Under the pieces are notes generated by a model. It had not been told where the DNA came from. It saw only the letters and a list, made by a program, of their open reading frames with translations, and ran no database searches. Shown one piece after another: positions 16,641 to 25,988 of a stretch of DNA of 64,000 nucleotides (the stretch's first letter is position 1; every line of letters begins with the position of its first letter). Source of the stretch: Sphingobacterium sp. CZ-UAM. GTDB lineage: Bacteria > Bacteroidota > Bacteroidia > Sphingobacteriales > Sphingobacteriaceae. The position numbers and the translations under genes were made by a program. The stretch spans positions 1 to 64,000 of the forward strand of contig NZ_MTCM01000007.1 of the NCBI RefSeq assembly GCF_002000245.1, written 5' to 3'.

Positions 16641-18305
16641 CTACTCGCCCTTTAACAACAGCTCCGCATGCTCTACCGCAGCATCTGTCGGATTTGCTCC
16701 GCTCAGCATCTGTGCGATCTCTTTTACCCTACCTGCTTGGTCTAACCGAACAATATTTGATATGGTGCGATTAGCTTGGTCTTCTTTATATACCTTAAAG
16801 TGTGCAGCACCTTTTGAGGCTATCTGCGGTAAATGGGAAATAGCGATCACCTGCATATTTTCGGCAAGATTTTCCATGACTTCACCTACACGTAAAGCCA
16901 CCTCACCCGAAATTCCGGTATCGATCTCATCAAAAACTATCGTCGGCAAAGCCGAAGTTTTAGCAACCAACGACTTTATCGCCAGCATCACACGGGACAG
17001 CTCGCCTCCGGAGGCTACCCGATGGATGGACTGCAAGTCCTGCCCTTTATTAGCTGAAAATAGAAACTGGATTGTGTCTATTCCAGATTCACGCATCTCA
17101 CCATCTTTTAATGGCTCCAATACGATCTGAAGTACCGCATTTGGCATACCAACATTCGACAGTGTATTTTGCACATCTTTAGCAATCCTATCCAGCACTA
17201 ATTTGCGGGCCTCCGAAAGTTCCTTCGCATTCCGCAGTGCAAGCGCTAACTTCGCTACAACCTCAGCTTCCAACCGTTCCAATTGTTCATCGGAAGAATT
17301 AATGGCCAATAGTTTTGCCTCCAGGTCATCTCTGAGTCGAATAAGCTCCTCAACAGAATCAACATGATGCTTTTTCTGTAGTGAATAAAGTAAGCTCAAT
17401 CGTTCATTCACCTCCAATAAGGTTCCTTCATCCAATTGCGTATCTTCTTCGAGTGAGGCCAATTCTGCGGCAACATCTTTCAATTCAATCAATGTGCTTT
17501 TCAATCGCGCAGAAAGATCAGACGCTTCTGGTAGAAACGAAGAGATCCCTTCCACCTGTGTCATTGTATCTTTTAATTGGGTCAATATTGCGGTATCCTC
17601 GTTTTCCAACAAATGCGAGGCCGCATTTAGAGCCCGTTTGATATCCTCTGCATTTTCCAGCTGACGTTGCTGCTGCTCGAGTGCCGCCTGTTCTTCGGCA
17701 ACCAGTTTTGCTCCATCCAGTTCATCAAACTGAAACTGAAAATAATCCAATTCCATTGCAGCCTTCTTTACCGCCTCTTTTAGTTCTTCTAGCTCCCGCT
17801 TAGCCTTTTTATAGGCCGTATAACTTTCCTTATAGCTTTGTTTCAATGCAAATGACCCCGCTACACTGTCAACAACCAAAAACTGAAACTCCTCCGTATT
17901 GACCTGCAAAGTCGCATGTTGTGAATGTACATCGATCAACTGTTCGCCCAATTGCTTTAATATCGCCAATGTAACCGGCGAATCATTGACAAAAGCACGG
18001 GATTTACCGTCTGGTGTTATTTCCCTTCGGATAATAGTATGATCCGCATAATCGAGGTCATTTTGCTCAAAGAAGCCATTTAATTGATAAGCACCAATGT
18101 TAAATTCCCCCTCAATCACACATTTTTTTGATGGGTCAAAAAAATGCTTTCCCTCTGCCCTGTTGCCCAAAATCAGGGAAAGTGCCCCCATGATAATGGA
18201 TTTACCCGCTCCAGTCTCCCCAGTAATCATATTCAACCCTTTATCAAATTGGATTTCCAACACATTGATCAGGGCATAATTCTTAATATGTAAGGTATCT
18301 AGCAT
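16641..18305 (-). CDS. recN: DNA repair protein RecN
   Basis: A 554-residue SMC-like ATPase in double-strand-break repair. The N-terminus has LHIKNYALINVLEIQF and Walker A GETGAGKSIIMGALSLILG; a long coiled coil spans about residues 150-370; the C-terminus has the signature ASGGELSRVMLAIK, Walker B TIVFDEIDTGISGEV and the H-loop ISHLPQIAS. Length matches the family. It is transcribed alone on the minus strand, convergent with the lipoprotein gene. Confidence 0.95.
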   Translation of the reverse strand: MLDTLHIKNYALINVLEIQFDKGLNMITGETGAGKSIIMGALSLILGNRAEGKHFFDPSKKCVIEGEFNIGAYQLNGFFEQNDLDYADHTIIRREITPDGKSRAFVNDSPVTLAILKQLGEQLIDVHSQHATLQVNTEEFQFLVVDSVAGSFALKQSYKESYTAYKKAKRELEELKEAVKKAAMELDYFQFQFDELDGAKLVAEEQAALEQQQRQLENAEDIKRALNAASHLLENEDTAILTQLKDTMTQVEGISSFLPEASDLSARLKSTLIELKDVAAELASLEEDTQLDEGTLLEVNERLSLLYSLQKKHHVDSVEELIRLRDDLEAKLLAINSSDEQLERLEAEVVAKLALALRNAKELSEARKLVLDRIAKDVQNTLSNVGMPNAVLQIVLEPLKDGEMRESGIDTIQFLFSANKGQDLQSIHRVASGGELSRVMLAIKSLVAKTSALPTIVFDEIDTGISGEVALRVGEVMENLAENMQVIAISHLPQIASKGAAHFKVYKEDQANRTISNIVRLDQAGRVKEIAQMLSGANPTDAAVEHAELLLKGE

Positions 18306-18759
18306 ATTCTTGAAGGTCTATTTTACAGTTGAGAGGAAAAAACCGTTCCTCAATCGGATTGTGTCGTATTTTTTATAATCCTTTCTTTAGTAGGTAATTT
18401 ACCTAAAACTCTACCGATTTCAATACATTTTGTTCCAAAAAATAATATCGGTTTTGAATATTATCTTTTTCAAGCTATTCAACAACGCTAAATACTAAAA
18501 ATAATATCAAAATTCCAAATAAAAAACTAATTTTTGTAGCCAAAACATTCAAGCTTTTATAAATAGTTTATAGGGCTATCATTTGTAAGACTATTCAAAT
18601 CCGTTCCTTTGATACGATCTATGAATATTCAGCCGGAGCAGATCAAGTTGTGGGCAGTATACAGACGAGCTGCATCTTTTGACAATACCATGTTTACAGG
18701 TGACAAAATAATGTCTTCGGGTTATGATGTGAGCATGAATAAATCACTATTTTTACAGC
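18306..18759. other. AT-rich intergenic stretch, no confident gene
   Basis: This 454-bp gap separates the divergent recN and SprT-like genes and presumably holds both promoters. A 63-codon frame at 18609-18800 overlaps the SprT-like start and matches nothing I recognise, so it is not called. Composition is strongly AT-rich up to about 18600. Confidence 0.4.
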
Positions 18760-19374
18760 ATGCAAGATTACAGTGCTACTCTCAAAAAATACATGCCTGA
18801 AGAAGCCGCTCCGATTATATCCAATTGGATAAATCATACCGCATGCTTATTTAAGATTTCCCGTTCCAGAAGCAGCAAACTGGGGGATTATCGTGCGCCA
18901 TTTAGAGGCAGTCCGCACCGCATCTCGGTGAATCACGATCTGAATCCTTATTCTTTCTTGATCACGACTATACATGAATTTGCGCATCTCCAGACCTGGA
19001 ACAAACATCAACACCGTGTCAAACCACATGGGACTGAATGGAAAAAACATTTTAAGGAGTTAATGGATCCTTTTTTAAAACTCAATATTTTCCCAAACGA
19101 TATCAATAGCGCAATCCATAGTTACATGGAAAATCCAGCGGCATCGAGCTGTACGGATCTTCATTTGTTCCGTACATTGAAAGCCTATGACGAGACCAAA
19201 AGTAAGGCACTTACAGTAGAAGCATTGGAAGATGGACATTTTTTTAAATTAAAGAATGGGCGGTCATTTCAGCGGATTGAAAAAATAAGGAAACGCTATA
19301 AATGTATGGAGTTATCCAGCAAACGCATGTACTTATTCAATCCAATTGCAGAGGTATTTCCGCTAGAACAATGA
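18760..19374 (+). CDS. SprT-like zinc metalloprotein
   Basis: A 204-residue protein with an HExxH zinc motif, THEFAHL (about residues 71-77), preceded by hydrophobic YSFLITTI and followed by a third likely ligand region (KPHGTEWKKHFKELM). This is the SprT layout, where the third ligand is a His in an xxHGxxF/W element. A SprT-like C-terminal YKCMELSSKRMYLFNP follows, but the second cysteine pair of a full zinc ribbon is missing. SprT-like proteins are predicted metalloproteases; the substrate is unknown. Start taken at 18760; an upstream overlapping frame is unlikely to be part of it. Confidence 0.8.
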   Translation: MQDYSATLKKYMPEEAAPIISNWINHTACLFKISRSRSSKLGDYRAPFRGSPHRISVNHDLNPYSFLITTIHEFAHLQTWNKHQHRVKPHGTEWKKHFKELMDPFLKLNIFPNDINSAIHSYMENPAASSCTDLHLFRTLKAYDETKSKALTVEALEDGHFFKLKNGRSFQRIEKIRKRYKCMELSSKRMYLFNPIAEVFPLEQ

Positions 19375-19402
19375 TTTTTAACAAATACATTCATTATATT
19401 TT

Positions 19403-19410
19403 TATCTTTG
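19403..19410 (+). promoter_or_regulatory. Candidate -7 element for the membrane protein gene
   Basis: TATCTTTG matches TAnnTTTG 31 bp before the start of the next gene; a consensus -33 TTTG is not evident. Confidence 0.4.
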
Positions 19411-19441
19411 CTAACTTAGGAAACAATTAAAGAGAGCTTTT

Positions 19442-19855
19442 ATGTTACACTTACACTCGACAATAGCAATTGTCTTATTGCTGGCCCTGGTGATATCTAT
19501 TGTGATCACCTTAATGAACTATTTAGGCAACAAACCTTACAACCGTAAAATTGCCTTATTAGGTTTTATCGTATCGCATATCCAATTATTGGTAGGATTG
19601 ATCTTATACTTTTATTTGAAGTATCCATCGATGATCTCTGGCGCCGTGATGAAAGATCCAACATTGCGTTTAAAAATCATTGAGCACCCGTTAACAATGA
19701 TCATCGCTATTATATTGATTACCATCGGTTACTCAAAAGCTAAAAAGATGGAAAATTCAAGAAAAGCAAATCAAACTGTTGTGGTTTTCTATATCATCGG
19801 TTTGATTTTAATGCTTGCTCGTATTCCATGGGGCACTTGGTCATTATTCGCATAA
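19442..19855 (+). CDS. Four-helix integral membrane protein (cytochrome-b-like, function unknown)
   Basis: A 137-residue protein with four evident membrane helices: STIAIVLLLALVISIVITL, IALLGFIVSHIQLLVGLIL, EHPLTMIIAIILITI and VVVFYIIGLILMLA. Helices two and three carry His residues (SHIQ and EHPL) that could ligate haem, which is why relatives in Bacteroidota are often named cytochrome B, although binding is unproven. The conserved-looking C-terminus RIPWGTWSLFA is intact. It is a single-gene unit with its own -7 element and terminator. Confidence 0.75.
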   Translation: MLHLHSTIAIVLLLALVISIVITLMNYLGNKPYNRKIALLGFIVSHIQLLVGLILYFYLKYPSMISGAVMKDPTLRLKIIEHPLTMIIAIILITIGYSKAKKMENSRKANQTVVVFYIIGLILMLARIPWGTWSLFA

Positions 19856-19875
19856 TCTAAACAGCATTTATAGCG

Positions 19876-19909
19876 AAAAGGCATCAATTTTTCAATTGAT
19901 GCCTTTTTT
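19876..19909 (+). terminator. Terminator of the four-helix membrane protein gene
   Basis: A 14-bp perfect stem (AAAAGGCATCAATT with AATTGATGCCTTTT) and a T-run, 20 bp after the stop codon. Confidence 0.9.
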
Positions 19910-20070
19910 AGTTTCTTTACTAGACAATGCTTTAATACCAATACGATCTCCTCGCCTTTTTCCTATATTCAGGCCTTTTTAGCAAAGCATTTCACTCTAT
20001 AGAACATCTTACCCAACTGAATATACTTTGTACCTTGCAACTGCTTATTAAAACAAAACATCAGCGCATA

Positions 20071-20100
20071 AAAAAGCCCCAGTAAAAACTGAGGCTTTTA
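20071..20100 (-). terminator. Terminator of the two-helix membrane protein gene
   Basis: On the minus strand AAAGCCTCAGT pairs with ACTGGGGCTTT (one G-T pair) and is followed by a T-run, 20 bp past the stop of the next gene. Confidence 0.8.
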
Positions 20101-20120
20101 ATATCTTAAATGACCCTAAA

Positions 20121-20381
20121 TTAGTCACGGTTTTTTCCAAATCCCAAAATTCCGAAAACAGTTTTAAATGCGATAAGTGTACCTATGATCAATGAGATAT
20201 TTGCTATCGCGGAGAACAAGAATGTTTGTTGTCCCATTGCAGTACATACATCCGGTACAAAACGGATAAATGTGCCGATTAAACCTAAAGCGATAGCTAC
20301 TACCAATGTTTTGTAGTAATGAGTTTGATTCGCATTATTATCAGTTGTCTTTGGAGCTCTTGGTTGTACAGTTTCTGCCAT
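20121..20381 (-). CDS. Small two-helix membrane protein, function unknown
   Basis: An 86-residue protein starting MAETVQPRAPKTTDNN, with a soluble N-terminal tail and two membrane helices (TLVVAIALGLIGTFIRFV and FLFSAIANISLIIGTLIAF) and a short basic C-terminus. The open frame extends 30 codons further upstream, but a TACATTTG -7 element at 20405-20412 places transcription start near 20400, so the Met at 20381 is the real start. I do not recognise the family. Confidence 0.7.
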   Translation of the reverse strand: MAETVQPRAPKTTDNNANQTHYYKTLVVAIALGLIGTFIRFVPDVCTAMGQQTFLFSAIANISLIIGTLIAFKTVFGILGFGKNRD

Positions 20382-20404
20382 TTCTATTTCGATTTTATTC
20401 GATA

Positions 20405-20412
20405 CAAATGTA
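20405..20412 (-). promoter_or_regulatory. Candidate -7 element deciding the start of the two-helix protein
   Basis: The minus strand reads TACATTTG with TTTT about 19 bp upstream, close to TTTG-N19-TAnnTTTG. It lies inside the extended upstream frame and therefore argues for the downstream start at 20381. Confidence 0.5.
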
Positions 20413-20691
20413 CAAAATATTCTATGTTTGAAAAATAAAATTGAAAAAACCAATAATGATTGAAATTCCACAGGTAAAAGACTGCTGCTCTTCGTTTTTT
20501 TGATGATACTTGTACAGGCTTTCTATAGTTAAATGCCCTCATTATAAACTTGGTCACTATCATTAACTATACTGCTAATAATGGCTTAAAATTTATTTGA
20601 AAGTAGTATACTCCTGTCTACTATTCCTTTCAGCAATAACAGGTACTTATAATGTATGTTTTTCGATGGACATTGAATAAACTCAATTTAT

Positions 20692-21705
20692 CTATTCTAC
20701 GCTGTCCTTACTCACAAAACTATCCAATTCTTTGTTCAGCTCATCCAACAGCTGTTGCTCCGTAGGTAGATAAAGCTCGTACTGACTGGCAACAATCTGT
20801 TTTTGTCCCTCGGGGAGGGTAAATTTTACTACCGCATCATTTTTATTCGCACAGAGCAAGATGCCAATCGTGGGATGCTCATGCGGGAGCTTTTCAATAC
20901 GATCGTAGTAATTAACATACATTTGCAACTGACCAATGTCCTGATGGGTTAATTTGTGGGTCTTGATTTCAATAATCACAAAACTTTGCAATAAACGGTT
21001 GTAAAAGACTAAATCCACAAAGAACTCATCGCCTTCGATATGTATACGTTTTTGGCGGGCAACAAAAGAAAAGCCATTCCCCAGCTCCAGTAAAAACTCC
21101 TGAAGATGGGTAATAATTGCACCCTCAAGATCTTTTTCATAGTAGGCACTTTCTCGCTTCAGCCCCAAAAACTCCAGTACCATTGGATCTTTGATAATCT
21201 CTTTTGCATCGGAGGGCATCTTTTCCTTTTTTGCCACAGCCAATACACTTTCCTTATCGTTGCTAAGCAGCAGACGTTCATATAAATTACTAAAAACCTG
21301 TCTTTCCAGCTGCCGTGATGTCCAGTTATTTTTGATGGTTTCAGCCATATAGAATTCTCGTTGTTCGTCCAAGTCAAGCCGCATCAACAACCTATATTGT
21401 GTCCAGCTCAATTGCGAACGCAGTGCATTCGCAATTGGAAAAACACGATAAAACTGTCTAAACAACTCAATCTGCCTTCGCGAGAATCCGCTACCAAATT
21501 CAGGTTCTAACGCTTTGGCTAGATACTTTGTAAGATATTTTCCATAATCAGCCCTATCCTTTCCTTGCTGTTCTTCTTCAAAGATACGCTTACCGATATG
21601 CCAGTACATCAAAGTGCGCTGATGGTCGACAGCACGAATGGCATTGTCTTTGGACTGGGAAATAATCGCTTTTATATCGGATACTAAAGTTTGGTCTGTT
21701 GTCAT
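20692..21705 (-). CDS. PDDEXK nuclease-domain protein (YhcG/DUF1016 family)
   Basis: A 337-residue protein of the YhcG family. The N-terminal half is the DUF1016 DNA-binding region (YWHIGKRIFEEEQQG, GSGFSRRQIELFRQFY, LSWTQYRLLMRL, WTSRQLERQ). The C-terminal half carries the restriction-endonuclease-like core with the catalytic elements FVDLVFYN and FVIIEIKTHK (D, then E-x-K). Members occur singly or inside type I restriction or mobile loci, and their biological role is unsettled. Here it stands alone, with no hsd genes near and flanked by AT-rich gaps, so it may have arrived on its own. Confidence 0.9.
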   Translation of the reverse strand: MTTDQTLVSDIKAIISQSKDNAIRAVDHQRTLMYWHIGKRIFEEEQQGKDRADYGKYLTKYLAKALEPEFGSGFSRRQIELFRQFYRVFPIANALRSQLSWTQYRLLMRLDLDEQREFYMAETIKNNWTSRQLERQVFSNLYERLLLSNDKESVLAVAKKEKMPSDAKEIIKDPMVLEFLGLKRESAYYEKDLEGAIITHLQEFLLELGNGFSFVARQKRIHIEGDEFFVDLVFYNRLLQSFVIIEIKTHKLTHQDIGQLQMYVNYYDRIEKLPHEHPTIGILLCANKNDAVVKFTLPEGQKQIVASQYELYLPTEQQLLDELNKELDSFVSKDSVE

Positions 21706-21866
21706 AGTTCCTTATTTAAATTGGTACTGACTTTAGAATAGTACAAAGATAACTAAACATAATTAAAATTACTAAATATTTTAGTAATTATTTTTATATA
21801 GATCAATTTATAGCATCCGATTTTAAGTCCGCCCCCCTTCACAACTATCCTTCATAAAGACCAAAC

Positions 21867-24047
21867 TTATTTATTTAGATACTCAAGCGCTTTTTCCATT
21901 ACCTCATCCCTACCTTCTCGAATTCCTTTGATACTTGGTTTGACAATCTCATCAATTTTAATGCCTACACGTTGGGTTTCACGCTGATCGGGATAATATA
22001 CCCCCAGCCCTGAAAGCATTGTCCGCTGATTGCCCGGTAGATCAATGTAACTGACATTTCCATCAGCACCTGCTGTCTGTGACCCGAAAACCCTAACATT
22101 GGCAGCTGCCTGATAAGCCATCACATGATATTCCGCAGAACTCTGTGTATCTTCATTAACGAGAATAGCCACTTTACCCTGATAACATTCATTGGTATTC
22201 TCCCCAACTTGTAATGGACTGCTCATTACAAAAGTGCCGGGATGTTGAAGACTGGTACTGGAAAAACGGACGAAATCAGTAGGCTTGGTTAACAACAAGG
22301 GACTAAGCTTGAATACTAAAAAATCACCGGGGTAGTTGCGATCATCAATCAAGACGCCTTTTACCTTACTCCAGTTTGCCATATTTTCAGTGATCATTTT
22401 ACCCCGCAGCAAACTGTGATTGATATACAGGATATTATTATCCAGCATTTTAAAGGCAACGGTATCTTTTGGCACAGGTTTAATTTGCATAGAAGGCACC
22501 GCAGCAATATCTACTGTAAGCGGTTGGCCATCGCGCATTAGTTCACAGCGTACAATCTTGCGATTGCTTGTCACAAGCCGTCTCGCCAGATCACGGTTGG
22601 CAACAGCTTCATTCGGTGTACTCATGTAAGCCCAAAGCGAATCTCTAATTTCTTCGATCTTTTTATGTTCTTTACTTAGGATAACATCCCCAATCCTAAG
22701 TTTAGCTCCGGTGTTTCCGCTATCAAAAACTTTAGTTACCACGGCTTGTCCTTCAATCATTCGGATCTCTACAGGCATTCGGTACTTGCCATAAAAATTT
22801 ATCAGCCCCTTGGGCATGCTCCAGAGTCCGGTATGCGCATCTTTAACGCGGGATACCATCTTGAGAAGAGAAAGACCATAAGAAATGTCATCTCGACTAA
22901 GGATCATTTCTGGCACAGCGGTCTCTAAAACCACATCCCATTTCGGATCCGTCAAATGTTTATAAGGGGAAAAATATTCGATCATATTCCAAAAGCGAAA
23001 GAGCGCCAATAAGCGGAATCCCGCATCTGCAGAAAATACATTTTCATATTTTTTTTCATTCTTGAAAAGAACATTGCCGACATCTTCAGCAAAACCAAAA
23101 TAATGATGTTGATCAAAATTACTGTAGCGAACGCTTTTTAATTTATTTTTGATATCATCGTTAAAAGGGAGACCGTCAATCCAACTATAATCAACTTCGT
23201 GGACAACGTTTTCAAGCTGCGGCTTGGCATAATTGACCGTGGTACCTAGACTATCTAACAGCGCGGCATAATGTGCCTCAACAGATTTATTATCCTTTGC
23301 CATAATAATAGCGTGAATGGACTTAAATGCCTGCTGATCCCAATCATATTTTCCTTGGGCCACAGCCGGATGTCTATATTTCAGAAAACCCCATATTCTT
23401 CCCAAATCCACTAAGCGTTGATCAAGCTCTGGAGTACTATTAAAATCAGAGATTCCCGAACTTGCAGGTTCACTGATTCCTTTTGCGAATGGCACAAATA
23501 GTCCGGCTTCCCTGGTAATATCTTTACCATCTACAGTAATGAGCACATCATCAACCCACATCTTGCCTACTCCAGAAAGAAAAAATGCAATGGATATCCC
23601 TTCGGTCTGGCTTGGCATCAATTTGGTCTTCACCTTAATATTTTCCCAGTTTTTTGTCCCGCTAATTTGGCGATTGGCCATATTGTCGAAAAAGACTTTG
23701 GGATCTATCCGCAACATCATCGACACATAAGATCCCGCGATAACATTCTCGCGCTTGATCATCGCAGACACTTCAATGGAATCACCCTTTAAATTTGAAG
23801 GCAACCACATCATAATCCCTCCGAAAGCGCTGTTCCCTTTTGTACTTTCAATCCGGAGTGCGCCTTTTGCACTATAATACGTATCGTGATCTATACTACT
23901 CTTAAAAGCTGTCGTGTCACCGATCTTGTACCAGGGATTAGTAATCGGTTGATCAAATGAAAAGTTAAAATTTTGTTGACTGAACAGAGGAGTACTTATC
24001 GTTGTTAGCAAAACAACAAGGAAAATAAATAGGCGATTAGATTTCAT
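21867..24047 (-). CDS. Exported S41-family (tail-specific-type) serine protease
   Basis: A 726-residue exported protein with an N-terminal signal peptide (LFIFLVVLLTTISTPLFSQ). The first 180 residues form a beta-sandwich-like segment (FNFSFDQPITNPWYKIGD). A helical region follows, then a PDZ-like part (VVTKVFDSGNTGAKLRIGDVI), and the S41 catalytic core near the C-terminus (VAILVNEDTQSSAEYHVMA, with Ser in TQSSAEY, and VFGSQTAGADGN). The layout matches Bacteroidota S41 peptidases of about 700 residues. Substrate unknown. It is transcribed alone, divergent from the lipase gene. Confidence 0.9.
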   Translation of the reverse strand: MKSNRLFIFLVVLLTTISTPLFSQQNFNFSFDQPITNPWYKIGDTTAFKSSIDHDTYYSAKGALRIESTKGNSAFGGIMMWLPSNLKGDSIEVSAMIKRENVIAGSYVSMMLRIDPKVFFDNMANRQISGTKNWENIKVKTKLMPSQTEGISIAFFLSGVGKMWVDDVLITVDGKDITREAGLFVPFAKGISEPASSGISDFNSTPELDQRLVDLGRIWGFLKYRHPAVAQGKYDWDQQAFKSIHAIIMAKDNKSVEAHYAALLDSLGTTVNYAKPQLENVVHEVDYSWIDGLPFNDDIKNKLKSVRYSNFDQHHYFGFAEDVGNVLFKNEKKYENVFSADAGFRLLALFRFWNMIEYFSPYKHLTDPKWDVVLETAVPEMILSRDDISYGLSLLKMVSRVKDAHTGLWSMPKGLINFYGKYRMPVEIRMIEGQAVVTKVFDSGNTGAKLRIGDVILSKEHKKIEEIRDSLWAYMSTPNEAVANRDLARRLVTSNRKIVRCELMRDGQPLTVDIAAVPSMQIKPVPKDTVAFKMLDNNILYINHSLLRGKMITENMANWSKVKGVLIDDRNYPGDFLVFKLSPLLLTKPTDFVRFSSTSLQHPGTFVMSSPLQVGENTNECYQGKVAILVNEDTQSSAEYHVMAYQAAANVRVFGSQTAGADGNVSYIDLPGNQRTMLSGLGVYYPDQRETQRVGIKIDEIVKPSIKGIREGRDEVMEKALEYLNK

Positions 24048-24367
24048 AATTGAAAATTTCCATTAAATTAACCATTTAATGAATTATTAACAAAACTTTT
24101 CACAATAACTTTTTTCTGCTTTTCCCGGCATACTTTTAAATTTCACCCTCATTATAAAAAAGGACAGGAAACTCACGACAATTTACTTTTAATCTATCAT
24201 AAAGTTTGGCTAACTTCACTGACAAGAAGATGAATATCTTCTACTTCTGTTCAATAGCGGCTACGATTTACTGAACTCCTTGCTAAAAATCCAACTGATT
24301 TTATCCTCGCTTATAAGGAGATAAAGATGATTTGCAAAATCAATTGGATGGATGAAAATTATAAAAA
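24048..24367. other. Divergent intergenic region, no gene seen
   Basis: 320 bp between the S41 protease and lipase starts. No reading frame, hairpin or clear TAnnTTTG element was convincing. Confidence 0.4.
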
Positions 24368-25159
24368 ATGTCAATGACTGCTTTTAAATTAAAATATCCT
24401 ATCATATTGATCCATGGTACAGCAGCTGGAGATAACAGTTTGTTTTGGGGACGAATTCCTAAGACGCTCAAAGAAAACAATATCCCTTTTTATTATGGCA
24501 AGACAGACGGTTGGGGCACTATTGCAAATAATGCTCAGATGCTGAAAAGAAATTTGTCAGATCTTGCAGAAAAAATAGGTGTTAATAAATTTAATCTAAT
24601 CGCGCATTCCAAAGGCGGAATAGATGCCCGCCATTTTATCTCAAAACTAGAGGGGCATCAAATGGTAGCATCCTTAAGTACCCTATCTACACCGCACTTA
24701 GGCACGCCAATAGCAGATTATCTAATGGAAAAATATCTATGGGAAGATTCCGTCACCAAAAAACTGATCCAACGTATTTCTTTCTTATTTGGTGGTCAAT
24801 CACCCGCCCCTTTCGAGTTAATCCGAGATCTCAGTGTAAAGAAAATGCATGCTTTCAACCAGCTCACTCCTAATATGCACAATGTATTTTATCAGAGCTT
24901 TGCTTCAACAATGAATAAGCCACAGGACGATTTATTGTATGCATGGAGTTTTAAATATCTGACACGACTGGTAGGTGAAAATGACGGAATGGTTCCACTA
25001 GAAAGTACTATCTGGGGAGCCAACTTTAAACATGTACGCGCTTCGCAAGGTATTTCGCATGCTGGTATTACTGATATCACCCGTAAAAATATGGGAGATG
25101 TACATATACCACAAATCTATTTAGACATTATTAGTGGATTAGGGGCATTGGGATTATAG
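24368..25159 (+). CDS. Alpha/beta-hydrolase lipase (triacylglycerol lipase-like)
   Basis: A 263-residue alpha/beta hydrolase similar to bacterial lipase family I. It has the oxyanion-hole segment ILIHGTAAGD, the nucleophile elbow NLIAHSKGGIDAR (Ser in HSKGG), a catalytic-acid candidate in GENDGMVPLES and the catalytic His candidate in QGISHAGITD. There is no signal peptide, so it is probably cytoplasmic or exported another way. It lies upstream of a small membrane protein gene with about 160 bp between. The substrate could be triglycerides or other esters. Confidence 0.85.
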   Translation: MSMTAFKLKYPIILIHGTAAGDNSLFWGRIPKTLKENNIPFYYGKTDGWGTIANNAQMLKRNLSDLAEKIGVNKFNLIAHSKGGIDARHFISKLEGHQMVASLSTLSTPHLGTPIADYLMEKYLWEDSVTKKLIQRISFLFGGQSPAPFELIRDLSVKKMHAFNQLTPNMHNVFYQSFASTMNKPQDDLLYAWSFKYLTRLVGENDGMVPLESTIWGANFKHVRASQGISHAGITDITRKNMGDVHIPQIYLDIISGLGALGL

Positions 25160-25222
25160 CTATCGAAAAAATAACCATAACTTAGCATGTAAAGCCATAT
25201 TAAAATATTGACCAACAAAAAT

Positions 25223-25320
25223 ATGAAAAGATATCTCTTGCTGTTTCTGTTCTTAATCGCAAAAAAATAATAGGCCAAACGAAGGCTGACTGTATCACCA
25301 AAATTCAATATAACGATTAA
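25223..25320 (+). pseudogene. Tiny signal-peptide gene remnant with an A7 frameshift site
   Basis: ATG at 25223 gives MKRYLLLFLFLIAKK and a stop, a good signal peptide with no mature domain. Immediately before the stop is GCAAAAAAATAA. Shifting back one base at the A-run gives an open continuation IIGQTKADCITKIQYND ending at 25320, three bases before the next gene. It is most likely a truncated secreted-protein gene with a homopolymer indel; a -1 slippage on A-AAA-AAA is a less likely reading. Confidence 0.3.
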
Positions 25321-25323
25321 CAA

Positions 25324-25878
25324 ATGTATACACTATACGTTCTAATTTTCTTAATATGGTTTTGCATCCCAGGCTTATTCATCTATTTAATATATTGGAT
25401 CCTAAAAAAGTCTGGTCGTAAAAAGTTGGGGACTATTGTCTCGATTGTTTTAGCCTTGCCTTTTTTTATATTCACACTATACTTATTAGTTGATGATCTA
25501 TTATTCTCTAAATCTGATGCAAGAAAACTACTCAGCGAACATCAGATCACGCTAAATGATGATTTTAAAATTATTTCCAACCAAAGTGGCGGCTTAAGAG
25601 ATTACACACATCAATTTGCACTATCTATTTCAGAAAAAGACAAACAATCTTTTATCGATCAACGAATCTGGAGTAAAAAAATGGATGAAAGAATAGAAGT
25701 TCATACCTCTGCGGTAGACAGATACGAAGGTGACACGCTACGCAATAATTATCACGACAATGATTCCTATATTTATTCCATGTATCGTCCTAATGGCAAA
25801 GGCATCGTTCCGACATTTATAACGATTCGTGTGTCAAAGAGTAAAAATACATTGACATACGAAGAGATCTTAGACTAG
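25324..25878 (+). CDS. Membrane-anchored protein of unknown function
   Basis: A 184-residue protein with two N-terminal membrane helices (YVLIFLIWFCIPGLFIYLIY and IVSIVLALPFFIFTLYLLV) followed by a soluble domain of about 120 residues (ARKLLSEHQITLNDDFKII, DYTHQFALSISEKDK) ending in a beta-rich tail. No catalytic motif is visible and I do not recognise the family. It is followed by a strong terminator. Confidence 0.7.
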   Translation: MYTLYVLIFLIWFCIPGLFIYLIYWILKKSGRKKLGTIVSIVLALPFFIFTLYLLVDDLLFSKSDARKLLSEHQITLNDDFKIISNQSGGLRDYTHQFALSISEKDKQSFIDQRIWSKKMDERIEVHTSAVDRYEGDTLRNNYHDNDSYIYSMYRPNGKGIVPTFITIRVSKSKNTLTYEEILD

Positions 25879-25939
25879 TTACAACACAGAGCCGTTCAAA
25901 TCTCCCGTCGCTTTGTTTTTAAATATTTGACCACTACAT

Positions 25940-25984
25940 TTTGTTGCTTCATACTTCACTGCAGGCAAAATATGAAGCAACAAA
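25940..25984. terminator. Bidirectional terminator between converging genes
   Basis: A perfect 14-bp stem, TTTGTTGCTTCATA with TATGAAGCAACAAA, separates the membrane protein gene from the SWIM gene stop. Confidence 0.8.
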
Positions 25985-25988
25985 CAGG

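Noticed and set aside
18609-18800. 63-codon frame before the SprT-like gene
   Set aside because: Overlaps the SprT-like start by 41 bp, matches nothing recognisable and lies in promoter territory.
25117-25323. 68-codon minus-strand hydrophobic frame
   Set aside because: Antisense to the lipase end and the signal-peptide remnant; its hydrophobicity comes from AT-rich DNA.
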